Below are positions 17,129 through 25,492 of a stretch of 64,000 nucleotides of DNA, in pieces. Both the position numbers and the translations under genes were made by a program. The stretch is from Streptomyces naganishii JCM 4654. Its GTDB lineage: Bacteria; Actinomycetota; Actinomycetes; Streptomycetales; Streptomycetaceae. The stretch covers positions 491,078 to 555,077 of the forward strand of contig NZ_BMVF01000003.1 in assembly GCF_014650575.1 (NCBI RefSeq). The letters are read 5' to 3'. Below the pieces are notes generated by a model. The model saw only the letters and a list, made by a program, of their open reading frames with translations, had not been told where the DNA came from and did no database searches. Within the stretch, counting starts at the first letter, position 1; the number at the start of each line of letters is the position of its first letter.

Positions 17129-17575
17129 GTGCATCGAACGACGACCACCGCAACGCTCCTGATCACCGTGGCCGTCGCGGCCCTCACCGGCTGTGTCACG
17201 GTCCACCGCCCGCCCGCCCCGGCCCCGGCGGCACCCGCCCGCCCCCCGGGCCCGCGCCCGGACGGCAGTGTCGCGCCGCACGTCGTCCAGGCCCCCGCCC
17301 GCGAGGCCCTGGAACTGAGCGGCCCCTCCCGCACCCCGAGGCCCACCACGCGGTCCGCGCCGCCGCCCTCCTCGGCCGCACCCGAGGATCCCCGCCGCGT
17401 ACCGCACCCTCTGCCGGGGCACCACCGCCGCCTCCCGGCCCCGCACGCCGAGGTCCCCGGCCCCGCCCGCACCATGCCGGGCAACCCCGACATCTGCGCC
17501 CTGGGCAGAACATACGGCGGCTGGCAGCCCAACAGCCCGGAGTCCGATATCTGCGACAAGGCGTACGGCCACTGA
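17129..17575 (+). CDS. Small secreted lipoprotein
   Basis: The 148-residue protein has a GTG start at 17129, an N-terminal basic TTTT segment, a hydrophobic stretch and lipobox LTGC (Cys at about residue 22). A long Pro/Arg/Ala-rich linker follows. The only compact part is the C-terminus, P-N-P-D-I-C-A-L-G-R-T-Y-G-G-W, then D-I-C-D-K-A-Y-G-H, where two cysteines may form a disulfide. This short tail is a recurring ending in streptomycete secreted proteins of unknown function. Confidence rests on the signal peptide and tail. Confidence 0.65.
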   Translation: MHRTTTTATLLITVAVAALTGCVTVHRPPAPAPAAPARPPGPRPDGSVAPHVVQAPAREALELSGPSRTPRPTTRSAPPPSSAAPEDPRRVPHPLPGHHRRLPAPHAEVPGPARTMPGNPDICALGRTYGGWQPNSPESDICDKAYGH

Positions 17576-17986
17576 CCCGCGCGAACCCCGGCAGCCACGG
17601 CACGGCCGGCGCGCCGGGCGCGCACCATCCGCCGCCCGGCCGCCCAGGACCGCGGTGAACGGGGCCTCCGGGCGACGCGAGCGGGAACGCACCGCCCGCA
17701 CGCCACGCGCGTGGACCGGTGTCGGCGCTCCCGTGCCCCGCCCGGCACGTCATCGCGAGAGCCGCCGCCGGCCCCAACGCACGCCACGCACGTGTGCCGG
17801 CGCCGGTGAACGCGCGCGTTCGGCGGGCGACGGCCACGCGCGCTCCCCCAGCGGCCCACCCCGCCGGCCGCGCGGCGCCTCACCCGGCAGCGCGGCGCCT
17901 CACCCGGCAGCCCGGCCGAGCTGTCGGCCCCGGCCGGGCCCCCGCGGCCCGCGGCCGACGACAGGGCGCCGCCGGCCGCGGGCCGA
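17576..17986. other. Gene-poor GC-rich stretch
   Basis: About 410 bases carry no convincing gene: frames are open only because of base composition and lack ribosome-binding sites. It holds an exact 20-bp tandem duplication at 17871-17910 and several GC-rich inverted repeats. Confidence 0.5.
17871..17910. repeat. Exact 20-bp tandem duplication
   Basis: The 20-base unit at 17871-17890 is repeated without change at 17891-17910, about 80 bases past the 3' end of the TPR-like gene on the minus strand. Confidence 0.85.
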
Positions 17987-18502
17987 TCACGAGCGCTGGC
18001 GTGGCGGGCCGCCCCGCGGGTCGCCCGGGTCGCTCTCCCGCAGGCGGGTCTCCAGACGGTGGATCGCCGCGCGGACGCCCTCGCCGTAGGTGTCGCTGTC
18101 GAGGGCGGCGGCCGCGGTGCGGGCGCGTCCCAGGTGGGCGCGCGCCGCTTCCCGCTGACCGAGTTTCGCGTAGTCGGCGGCGAGGTTCAGGTGGAGCGAC
18201 GGGTAAAGGGCCCGGGCCGCCGGCGCGTCCTCGTCGCCGACGGGCCGGCCCGCGGTGAGTTCCTCGGCGGCCGACAGCGCCCGCAGGTCCCAGGCCAGTT
18301 CGTCCGCGGGGTCGTCCTGGGTGTCGGCCATGTAGTGGGCGAGCGTGCAGCGGTGCAGCGGATCGCCGTCCTCGCCGATCTCGGCCCACAGGTCGAGCAG
18401 GCGCCCCCGGGCCTCCTCCCGGTCCCCGGCGTGATGCAGCATCACGCTCTGCCCGATCCGTGTCATCACGGCGTCCGACGCCGCCTGCTCCTGCCGCTCC
18501 AC
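17987..18502 (-). CDS. Tetratricopeptide-like helical protein
   Basis: The 171-residue protein starts at GTG 18502 with GGAGG 7 bases upstream. Helix pairs recur with TPR spacing: MLHHAGDREEARGRLLDLW, HRCTLAHYMADTQDD, and YPSLHLNLAADYAKLGQREAARAHL (about residue 100, a near-canonical TPR), ending in an Arg-rich tail. It probably mediates protein-protein contact. No partner is suggested by neighbours; ung lies directly upstream on the same strand. Confidence 0.75.
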   Translation of the reverse strand: MERQEQAASDAVMTRIGQSVMLHHAGDREEARGRLLDLWAEIGEDGDPLHRCTLAHYMADTQDDPADELAWDLRALSAAEELTAGRPVGDEDAPAARALYPSLHLNLAADYAKLGQREAARAHLGRARTAAAALDSDTYGEGVRAAIHRLETRLRESDPGDPRGGPPRQRS

Positions 18503-18592
18503 CAGCGCACCTCCAGAGCCCTGTGCCCGCCGGTCCCGGCCGGCGCCTTCGACGCTAACCGCAGCGGGCGGCGATCACCGGCAGGCGGGTCC

Positions 18593-19276
18593 TCAGCCGA
18601 GGTCGGGAATCCGCCAGTCGATCGGCTCGTGGCCCTGCCGGGCCACGGCCTCGTTGATCTGGGTGAACGGGCGGGAGCCGAAGAACTTCTTCGCCGACAG
18701 CGGGGAGGGGTGCGCGCCCTTGACCACCACGTGACGGCTCTCGTCGATCAGGGGCAGCTTCTTCTGGGCGTAGTTGCCCCACAGCACGAAGACCGCCGGG
18801 TCCGGGCGGCCGGCCACGGCACGGATCACCGCGTCGGTGAACCTCTCCCAGCCGCGCCCCTTGTGGGAGTTGGCCTCGCCGCCGCGGACGGTCAGCACCG
18901 CGTTCAGCAGCAGCACGCCCTGCTCGGCCCACGGCATCAGATAGCCGTTGTCCGGGACGGGCGTGCCCAGCTCCGCGTGCATCTCCTTGTAGATGTTGCG
19001 CAGCGACGGCGGGATCCGCACCCCGGGGCGGACCGAGAAGCACAGGCCGTGGCCCTGGCCCTCGCCGTGGTAGGGGTCCTGGCCCAGGATGAGGACCTTG
19101 ACCTTGTCGTACGGCGTGGCATCCAGCGCCGCGAAGACCTCCTCGCGCGGCGGGTACACCGGGCCGTTCGCCCGCTCGCTCTCGACGAACTCCGTCAGCT
19201 CCTTGAAGTAGGGCTGCTGAAGCTCGTCACCCAGAACCCCGCGCCAGGACTCGGGCAGCATGGCGATGTCGGTCAC
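18593..19276 (-). CDS. ung: Uracil-DNA glycosylase
   Basis: The 227-residue family 1 UDG has the catalytic Asp in LGQDPYHGEGQGHGL (about residue 62), the Phe-containing pocket FSVRPG, LLLNAVLTVR, and the minor-groove loop GAHPSPLSAKKFFGSRPF (about 185). It removes uracil from DNA to start base excision repair. GTG 19276 is chosen because GAGGA lies 8 bases upstream and MTDIAMLPESW is the family-typical head. Streptomycetes often have two ung genes; this resembles the second S. coelicolor copy. Confidence 0.93.
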   Translation of the reverse strand: MTDIAMLPESWRGVLGDELQQPYFKELTEFVESERANGPVYPPREEVFAALDATPYDKVKVLILGQDPYHGEGQGHGLCFSVRPGVRIPPSLRNIYKEMHAELGTPVPDNGYLMPWAEQGVLLLNAVLTVRGGEANSHKGRGWERFTDAVIRAVAGRPDPAVFVLWGNYAQKKLPLIDESRHVVVKGAHPSPLSAKKFFGSRPFTQINEAVARQGHEPIDWRIPDLG

Positions 19277-19366
19277 GTCAACGTCCTCACGATGTGCGGT
19301 CACTTCCAGGCCCAGAACCTACAGGCGACCACTGACAACGCGTCCCCGCGGCCGTGAACGCACCGC

Positions 19367-20950
19367 CTACCAGCTGGTCTTGCGGTACAGCTCCCACATC
19401 ATCATGATCGACGAGGGGTCCAGCGACTGCTCCGCGCCGGAGATGTCGTCACGCGATGCCAGGTACTGCTTGCTCTGCCACAGCGGCACCAGCCGCGCGT
19501 CGTCGGCCAGTATCCGCTGCGCCTGCCCGAACTCCTTCACCACGTTGGCGCGGTCGCTCTCGCGCCGGGACTGGGGCAGCAGCTTGTCCGTGATCTCGGG
19601 CGCCGGGTAGGGCGTGCCCAGGGCGTTCTGCTTGCCGACGAAGGGCGCGACGAAGTTGTCGGGGTCGGGGAAGTCGGGGGACCAGCCGCGCCCGAACACC
19701 GGGTACTCGCCCTTCTCGTAGCCCTCGACGTAGGTGTTCCAGGGGCGGCCGTGCAGCGTGATGGTGAACAGGCCGGAGGCCTCCAGCTGCCGCTTGATCT
19801 CCTGGAACTCCTTGGCCGTCGCCGAGCCGTAGCGGTCGGTGGTGTACCACAGGGCGAGCGGCACCTTCTGGGTGATGCCGGCGTCGGTGAGGAACCTGCG
19901 GGCCTTGGCGGCGCTGGGGTCGCCGAAGTCGTCGAAGTAGGCGGTGTTGTGCCCGGTCAGTCCGGCCGGGACCATGGAGTACAGCGGTTCGACGGTGTCC
20001 TTGTAGACGTCGTGGGCGATCGCGCTGCGGTTGATGAGCTGGGCGACGGCCTTGCGCACGGCGAGCTTGCCGGCCCAGGGATCCTTCGGGTTGAAGACGA
20101 GGTACTCGATCTCGTTGCTCGCGCCCTCGGTGACGTCCATGTCCTTGGAGTCGTTGCGCTGGAAGGAGATGACGTCGTCGGCGGCGAGGCCGCGGAAGGT
20201 GAGGTCCAGCTTCTTGTCCCGCAGGTCGGCGGCGAGCGCCTGCGAGTCCTGGAAGTACCGGATGGTCACCGCATCGTTTCTGCGGTCGGCGAAGCCCTTG
20301 TAGCGCTTGTTCGCCACCAGCACGGCCTGCTTGCCGGGCTGGTAGTTCTGCAGGTCGTACGGCCCGGACCCGGCGATGGTGTCGCCCTTGCGCACGGCCT
20401 TGTCGGAGTACTCCTCGGGGTCCACGATCGACATGCCGGGTGTGGCGAGGACGAACGGGAAGGTGGCGTCCGGCTTGTTGAGGTGGAAGACGACCTGCCG
20501 GTCGCCCACCGCCTGGACGCTGTCGAGGCTGTCGAGCAGTCCGGCCGGGCCGCCGTTGACGTCGATCTTCCTGATCCGGTCGATCGAGTACTTGACCGCC
20601 CGCGCGTCCAGCTTGTGCCCGTTGGAGAAGGTCAGGCCCGCGCGCAGCTCGCAGCTGTAGACGGTGTTCGAGCTGTCCGTGAAGCGGCAGCTCTTGGCCG
20701 CGTCGGGCTGCGGAGCCGTGGCACCCACGGGGTAGTTGAGCAGCGTCTGGTAAATGTTGCGGAAAAGTTCCCAGGACTGGTCCCAGGAGGCCGCCGGATC
20801 CAGTGTGCTCGGGGCGCTGGTCGTGCCCACGATGATCGGCCCCTTGTCCGCCGAGTTGCCGTCGGAAAGGACGCTGCACCCGGCGACCAGGGATATGGAC
20901 GCCACGGCCACCACTGGCCGCAGGCACCGTTTCCGGTTGAACACGCGCAC
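19367..20950 (-). CDS. ABC transporter substrate-binding lipoprotein (peptide type, family 5)
   Basis: The 527-residue protein has lipobox LVAGC (Cys about residue 25) and then the SBP_bac_5 fold: LDPAASWDQSW, ELRAGLTFSNGHKLDARAVKYSIDR (family signature, about 103-127), NEIEYLVFNPKDPW and GRGWSPDFPDPDNF. It binds oligopeptides or related solutes at the cell surface. No permease or ATPase gene is adjacent, so it is an orphan that must serve a transporter encoded elsewhere or a sensory role. Start: GTG 20950, or GTG 20944, which is better spaced from GAGGAG. Confidence 0.92.
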   Translation of the reverse strand: MRVFNRKRCLRPVVAVASISLVAGCSVLSDGNSADKGPIIVGTTSAPSTLDPAASWDQSWELFRNIYQTLLNYPVGATAPQPDAAKSCRFTDSSNTVYSCELRAGLTFSNGHKLDARAVKYSIDRIRKIDVNGGPAGLLDSLDSVQAVGDRQVVFHLNKPDATFPFVLATPGMSIVDPEEYSDKAVRKGDTIAGSGPYDLQNYQPGKQAVLVANKRYKGFADRRNDAVTIRYFQDSQALAADLRDKKLDLTFRGLAADDVISFQRNDSKDMDVTEGASNEIEYLVFNPKDPWAGKLAVRKAVAQLINRSAIAHDVYKDTVEPLYSMVPAGLTGHNTAYFDDFGDPSAAKARRFLTDAGITQKVPLALWYTTDRYGSATAKEFQEIKRQLEASGLFTITLHGRPWNTYVEGYEKGEYPVFGRGWSPDFPDPDNFVAPFVGKQNALGTPYPAPEITDKLLPQSRRESDRANVVKEFGQAQRILADDARLVPLWQSKQYLASRDDISGAEQSLDPSSIMMMWELYRKTSW

Positions 20951-21177
20951 GCTCCTCGATCCGCCGTACCAAGGGTCGGCAGACCATACCGCAGCACTCC
21001 GCCAGGTGAACCCGCTCCGAACAGGGTCTTGATCAGCGCGTGATTGACTACGTTGTCATCGGCTCCCGGCAAGGGATCCGGGTCGACGCGGGGGCCGTTT
21101 CCGTCAAGAGCGCGCGGGAAATCGTGCGCGAACGGAAACAGCCCCCGGTCATCCGGTCGTCCCGTGCTCCGGATTCG

Positions 21178-21945
21178 TCAGCCCACCCCCGCGTTCAGGA
21201 AGATGCCGCCGTCGACGACGAGCGTCTGACCGGTGACCCAGTCGGACTGCTCGGAGGTGAGGAACGCCGCCGCGCCGCCGATGTCCGACGGAACGCCGAG
21301 CCGGCCGAGCGGGTAGGAGGAGGCGGCCTCCTCCTCTCGGCCCTCGTAGAGCGCCTGGGCGAACTTGGTCTTCACCACCGCGGGCGCGATCGCGTTGACC
21401 CGCACCCGGGGCGCGAACTCGTGCGCGAGCTGCTGGGTGAGGTTGATCATCGCGGCCTTGCTGACGCCGTACGCGCCGATGAACGGCGAGGGCGCGAGTC
21501 CCGCGATGGAGGCGATGTTGACGATCGCGCCGCCGTTGTCCTTCTGCCAGGCGTGCCAGGTGCGCTGGGCGAAGCCGAGCGCGGAGATGACGTTGGTCTC
21601 GAAGACCTTGCGCGCCACGTTCAGGTCGAGGTCGGCCATCGGGCCGAACACCGGGTTCGTACCGGCGTTGTTGACCAGGAAGTCGACGCGGCCGAAGGCG
21701 GCCATCACGCGCTCGACGGCCTCGGCCTGGTGGGCCTCGTCGTGGGCCTTGCCCGCGATGCCGATGACCCGGTCGGGGCCGAGCCTGTCGACGGCCTCCT
21801 TGAGCGCGTCCTCGTTGCGGCCGGTGATGCACACCCGGTCGCCGCGGGCGACCAGCGCCTCGGCGACGCCGTAGCCGATGCCCCGGCTCGCGCCGGTGAC
21901 GAGGGCGACCCTGCCCGAGAGTTCGGAGTGTTCCACGGAAGTCAT
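21178..21945 (-). CDS. fabG2: SDR family oxidoreductase / 3-oxoacyl reductase-like
   Basis: The 255-residue classical SDR has TGASRGIG (17-24), NNAG near 95, Ser in NIASIAGLAPS, Tyr-Lys in Y-G-V-S-K (about 160-164), and a C-terminal TLVVDGG. It lies 12 bp downstream of the second fabG-like gene on the same strand, making a two-gene operon. The pair corresponds to the S. coelicolor fabG2/fabG3 neighbourhood. Whether it reduces ACP- or CoA-bound substrates is not decided by sequence. Confidence 0.88.
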   Translation of the reverse strand: MTSVEHSELSGRVALVTGASRGIGYGVAEALVARGDRVCITGRNEDALKEAVDRLGPDRVIGIAGKAHDEAHQAEAVERVMAAFGRVDFLVNNAGTNPVFGPMADLDLNVARKVFETNVISALGFAQRTWHAWQKDNGGAIVNIASIAGLAPSPFIGAYGVSKAAMINLTQQLAHEFAPRVRVNAIAPAVVKTKFAQALYEGREEEAASSYPLGRLGVPSDIGGAAAFLTSEQSDWVTGQTLVVDGGIFLNAGVG

Positions 21946-21957
21946 GTGCGTGATCCC

Positions 21958-22719
21958 TTAGTTGAGCGGTCCGCCGGCGACGTACAGCACCTGGCCGGAG
22001 ACGAAGCCGGCCGCGTCGCCGGTGAAGAAGGCGACGGCGTTGGCGATGTCCTCCGGCTCGCCGACGCGCTGCACCGGGATCTGGGTGGCGGCGGCCGCCT
22101 TGAAGTCCTCGAAGTCCATGCCGACGCGGTCGGCGGTGGCCTTGGTCATCTCGGTGGCGATGAAGCCGGGCGCGACGGAGTTGGCGGTGATGCCGAACTT
22201 GCCGAGCTCCTTGGCCAGGGTCTTGGTGAAGCCCTGCAGACCCGCCTTCGCGGCCGAGTAGTTGACCTGGCCGCGGTTGCCGAGGGCGGAGGACGAGGAG
22301 AGGTTGACGACCCGGCCGAAGCCCGCGTCGACCATGTGCTTCTGGCAGGCCCGGGTCATCAGGAAGGAGCCGCGCAGGTGCACGTTCATGACGGTGTCCC
22401 AGTCGGAGACGCTCATCTTGAACAGCAGGTTGTCGCGCAGCACGCCCGCGTTGTTGACGAGGATGGTGGGCGCGCCGAGCTCCTCGGCGATGCGGGCGAC
22501 GGCCGCCTCCACCTGGGCCTCGTCGGAGACGTCTGCGCCGACCGCGATGGCCCGGCCGCCCGCCGCGGTGATCTTCTCCACGGTGTCCTTGCAGGCGGCC
22601 TCGTCGAGGTCGATGACGGCGACCGCGCGGCCCTCGGCGGCCAGTCGTACGGCGGTGGCGGCGCCGATCCCGCGCGCGGCGCCGGTGACGACCGCTACCC
22701 GCTGCTCAGTGGTGGACAT
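21958..22719 (-). CDS. fabG3: 3-oxoacyl-[ACP] reductase-like SDR
   Basis: The 253-residue protein has TGAARGIGAA (12-21), NNAG (about 90), Ser-Ser in NLSSSSALGN, Y-S-A-A-K (about 157-161), and an insertion with a glycine-rich end (LYVAGGPLN). ATG 22719 has GAAGG-like sequence upstream. It is first in the operon with the neighbouring SDR. Housekeeping fabG normally lies with fabI, so this pair probably serves secondary or degradative acyl reduction. Confidence 0.88.
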   Translation of the reverse strand: MSTTEQRVAVVTGAARGIGAATAVRLAAEGRAVAVIDLDEAACKDTVEKITAAGGRAIAVGADVSDEAQVEAAVARIAEELGAPTILVNNAGVLRDNLLFKMSVSDWDTVMNVHLRGSFLMTRACQKHMVDAGFGRVVNLSSSSALGNRGQVNYSAAKAGLQGFTKTLAKELGKFGITANSVAPGFIATEMTKATADRVGMDFEDFKAAAATQIPVQRVGEPEDIANAVAFFTGDAAGFVSGQVLYVAGGPLN

Positions 22720-22844
22720 TGCTGCTTCTCCTCGCCCTAGAGAGAACCTGATCTGCGGTGAGCGACCGCTTAGTACCTTCGATGGGGGTGACGCTAGAAG
22801 CCCTGGCACCCGGTGTCAACGGCACACCGGCCGCGTGTGATCCA

Positions 22845-23294
22845 TTACCTCACCAGGAGGCCGAGCAATCGCTCCGTCTCGGCGGCCGGATCGGCGGTCA
22901 GCCCGGTGTGCACGGGGCCGGGCTGCACGATGGTGGATCGGGGCGCGACCAGCCAGCGGAAGCGCCGCCCCGCGTCGTCGCCTGCCGCCTGCCCGGCCGC
23001 CTCCCCGCCGGTGCACACGCCCTCCACCGCGGCCAGCGCCGCCCGCACGCCCTCGACGTCCGCGTCCGGGTCGAGGGCCAGCAGCCGCGCCTCGTCGAGG
23101 TGGGTGCGGGCGCCGACGTAGGCGCGGGCGCGGCAGTAGACGAGGACGCCGGCGTTGACGCACTCCCCGCGCTCGATGCGCGGGACGACCCTGAGCAGGG
23201 CGTACTCGAAGACGTCCCGGTCGCCGCCCTGCCCCGCCCGGGTGATGTGGCGCTCGGCCACATGCCCGGCCATGTGGATGTGGTGCTCGCTCAC
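22845..23294 (-). CDS. DUF3037 domain protein, coupled to HipA-like kinase
   Basis: The 149-residue protein starts at GTG 23294, four bases overlapping the TGA of the upstream HipA-like gene. The DUF3037 core is FEYALLRVVPRIERGECVNAGV (about residues 29-50) with VLVYCRARAYVGAR, and a C-terminal FRWLVAPRSTIVQPGPVHTGL. The family is small, of unknown function, and is repeatedly found beside HipA-like kinase genes. The overlap implies linked translation and probably a physical complex. Confidence 0.85.
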   Translation of the reverse strand: MSEHHIHMAGHVAERHITRAGQGGDRDVFEYALLRVVPRIERGECVNAGVLVYCRARAYVGARTHLDEARLLALDPDADVEGVRAALAAVEGVCTGGEAAGQAAGDDAGRRFRWLVAPRSTIVQPGPVHTGLTADPAAETERLLGLLVR

Positions 23295-24055
23295 TGCTCC
23301 CCCTCGATGCCGGTGATGCGTTCGTGGACGACGGCGGCCCGGGCGAGGAGCGGCCGCGCGTAGGCGCGCCGGAGGTCGTCGGGCGTGTCGAAGCCGGGCT
23401 CGCCGGTCAGCCAGGCGTCGGGGATCTCGGCCGTGACCTCGGCCAGGAGGTCCTCGGTCACCAGCGGGGCGAGTTCGGCGGCGGCCGCTGTCACGTCCGG
23501 CCGGAAACGGAGGAGGGCGTGGTCGCGGGCGTCGTAGGGGCGGCCGGCGGAGGTTTCGGCGCCGGGCCAGTTGTGGTGCCAGATCATGGTGGCGCCGTGG
23601 TCGACGAGCCACAGGTCGCCGCGCCAGCGCAGCAGGTTGGGGTTGCGCCAGGAGCGGTCGACGTTGTTGACCAGCGCGTCGAACCAGACGATCCGCCCGG
23701 CCTCGGCGGAATCCACCGGGAAGGCGAGCGGGTCGAAGCCGAGGGCGCCGGAGAGGAAGTCCATGCCGAGGTTGGTGCCGCCGCTGGACCTGAGCAGTTC
23801 CTGCACCTGCTGCTCGGGCTCGCCGAGGCCCAGCACCGGGTCGACGTCGACGGTCACCAGGCGGGGCACCCGGAAGCCGAGCCGGCGGGCGAGTTCCCCG
23901 CAGACCACCTCGGCGACGAGCGTCTTGCGGCCCTGCCCGGCCCCGGTGAACTTCAGCACGTACGTACCGAAGTCGTCGGCCTCGACGAGCCCCGGCAGTG
24001 ACCCGCCCTCACGCAGCGGCGTGATGTAGCGAGTGGCGATGACTTCCTTGAGCAT
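23291..24055 (-). CDS. HipA-like Ser/Thr kinase-fold protein
   Basis: The 254-residue stand-alone kinase core is much shorter than HipA (about 440). It shows a nucleotide-binding Lys region (TYVLKFTGAGQGRKTLVAEVVCGELARRLG, about 30-60), the catalytic-loop equivalent FDALVNNVDRSWRNPN (about 125-140) with D, N and N in place, and a metal-binding DHG in LWLVDHGATMIW (about 150). The N-terminal HipA domain and the HipB partner are absent; DUF3037 takes the partner position. The target is unknown. Confidence 0.85.
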   Translation of the reverse strand: MLKEVIATRYITPLREGGSLPGLVEADDFGTYVLKFTGAGQGRKTLVAEVVCGELARRLGFRVPRLVTVDVDPVLGLGEPEQQVQELLRSSGGTNLGMDFLSGALGFDPLAFPVDSAEAGRIVWFDALVNNVDRSWRNPNLLRWRGDLWLVDHGATMIWHHNWPGAETSAGRPYDARDHALLRFRPDVTAAAAELAPLVTEDLLAEVTAEIPDAWLTGEPGFDTPDDLRRAYARPLLARAAVVHERITGIEGEQ

Positions 24056-24121
24056 CGCCCCAGGTTACGGAACGCCCGCACTGAACGCTGGCTGCCCGGT
24101 GCCCGTACCCCTGTGCAGATC

Positions 24122-24181
24122 CACGAAGCCAGTCACGAGGCACTTCACGAAGCAAGTCACGAAGCAAGCCACGAAGTCCGC
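24122..24181. repeat. Five 12-bp direct repeats upstream of the Rieske lipoprotein gene
   Basis: Units CACGAAGCCAGT, CACGAGGCACTT, CACGAAGCAAGT, CACGAAGCAAGC and CACGAAGTCCGC run head to tail at 24122, 24134, 24146, 24158 and 24170. The last ends just before the ribosome-binding site (AAGGA) of ATG 24199. The CACGAAG core is kept in four of five. Confidence 0.9.
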
Positions 24182-24198
24182 GCGGAAGGAACGTCAGC

Positions 24199-24681
24199 AT
24201 GACCAGCGAATCGCTTCAGCCCCAGGAGGCACCGGCCCGGCGCACGGTGGTGGCGGCGGTGGGCGCGGCGGGGCTCGCCGTCGCGCTGACCGCGTGCGGG
24301 TCGGACGACAAGTCGTCGTCCGGGTCCTCGACCACGCAGAACGGCAGCAACGCGAGCAGCGGCGGGGGAGACGGCGCGGCCGCGGGCTCCGGCGGGACCG
24401 TGCTGGCGAAGACGGCAGACATCCCCGAGGGCGGCGGGAAGGTCTTCGGCAGTCAGGGCGTGGTGGTCACCCAGCCCACGAAGGGCGAGTTCAAGGCGTT
24501 CTCGTCCAAGTGCACGCACCAGGGCTGCGCGGTGAACGAGATCGCGGGCGGCGTGATCAAATGTCCTTGCCACCACAGCGAGTTCTCGGCCGCCGACGGC
24601 AGCGTCAAGAAGGGCCCGGCGACCCAGCCGCTGCCGGCCAAGAGCATCTCCGTCTCGGGGGACGAGATCAAGCTCGCCTGA
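24199..24681 (+). CDS. Rieske [2Fe-2S] lipoprotein
   Basis: Of 160 residues, the N-terminus has twin Arg (PARRTVVAAVG) followed by a hydrophobic segment and lipobox LTAC (Cys about 33), suggesting Tat export plus lipid anchoring. A Ser/Gly-rich linker leads to the Rieske domain with cluster ligands C-T-H-Q-G-C (about 110) and C-P-C-H-H-S (about 128). It is probably an extracytoplasmic electron carrier. It is not linked to a bc1 operon or a dioxygenase. The last 14 bp overlap the convergent hydrolase gene. Confidence 0.92.
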   Translation: MTSESLQPQEAPARRTVVAAVGAAGLAVALTACGSDDKSSSGSSTTQNGSNASSGGGDGAAAGSGGTVLAKTADIPEGGGKVFGSQGVVVTQPTKGEFKAFSSKCTHQGCAVNEIAGGVIKCPCHHSEFSAADGSVKKGPATQPLPAKSISVSGDEIKLA

Positions 24682-25324
24682 GGCCCGCGCGCCGGTGCCG
24701 CTCCAGGCAGTTCAGCACCTCGCCGGTGGTGGCCAGGGTCGCCACGAGGGCGAGGGTGTGGCGGATCATCGCGGGGGTGTAGTCGGAGGGCACCCCGGCG
24801 ATGGCGTCGGTGGGCACGAGCACGTCGTAGCCCAGGTTGACCGCGTCGAACACGGCGTTGGGGATCGCCACGTTGGCGGAGACCCCGGTGACGACCAGCG
24901 TGCGGCAGCCGAGATTGCGCAGCAGCGCGTCCACCTCGGTGCCCTGGACCGGCGAGAGGCCGTGCAACCGCCGTACGACGATGTCCTGTTCGGCGACCTC
25001 CACCGGGTCCGCGACGCGCACGGCGTCGGTGCCGGTGAGCTGCCGCACGGGCAGGCGCTCGGCGGCGCGGAACAGCCGGGCGTTGCGGCCGGCGCCCCGG
25101 CCGTCGGGGCGGCGTTCGGCGATCGCGTGGATCACCTGCACACCGCAGTCGTGCGCGGCGGCGACCAGCCGGGCCACGTTGCCGAGGGCGCCAGAGGAGC
25201 GGGCCTCGTGGGCGAGTTCGGGCAGCGCGGAGTGAGGTCCGACGACGCCCCGCTGGCACTCGGTGGTGAGCAGCACGGTGGTGGCGGGGTCGAGGAGTTC
25301 GCTCAGCGTTTCGTACGAAGGCAT
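24668..25324 (-). CDS. Isochorismatase-fold protein lacking the usual nucleophile
   Basis: The 218-residue protein starts at ATG 25324. The fold is clear: LLTTECQRGVVGPHS at strand 1, VIHAIAERRPDGRGAGRN, and VTGVSANVAIPNAVFDAVNLGY. The strand-1 Asp is Glu here, and the Cys of the usual T-N-V-C-V motif is Ala (A-N-V-A-I), so hydrolysis by the normal Asp-Lys-Cys triad is not expected. A Glu-Cys-Gln start is common in an actinobacterial subgroup annotated as cysteine hydrolases. It is convergent with the Rieske gene (14-bp overlap). Confidence 0.85.
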   Translation of the reverse strand: MPSYETLSELLDPATTVLLTTECQRGVVGPHSALPELAHEARSSGALGNVARLVAAAHDCGVQVIHAIAERRPDGRGAGRNARLFRAAERLPVRQLTGTDAVRVADPVEVAEQDIVVRRLHGLSPVQGTEVDALLRNLGCRTLVVTGVSANVAIPNAVFDAVNLGYDVLVPTDAIAGVPSDYTPAMIRHTLALVATLATTGEVLNCLERHRRAGLRRA

Positions 25325-25405
25325 GGCGTCCGTCCCCTGTCGTCGGCGGCCCGGGCGGGCGAGCGTAACCACCATTGCGTGACGAGGGAAGACGCCTCAT
25401 CCTTC

Positions 25406-25422
25406 TCTGACGTGATGTCAGA
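25406..25422. promoter_or_regulatory. Palindrome in divergent region
   Basis: TCTGAC-GTGAT-GTCAGA is a perfect 6-bp dyad midway between the divergent isochorismatase-like (start 25324) and PPOX (start 25493) genes. It is an operator candidate; no regulator gene is adjacent. Confidence 0.4.
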
Positions 25423-25492
25423 AGATCTGGGCGGGCCGGGAAGCGGCGCGCGGTCCTCTGGCACGACGTGGGAGAAGAGAAGAGGGGGCTGC

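Noticed and set aside
17655..18089. Possible plus-strand genes in the 17.6-18.1 kb gap
   Set aside because: The products are Arg/Pro/Ala random-looking sequence and overlap the TPR-like gene antisense.
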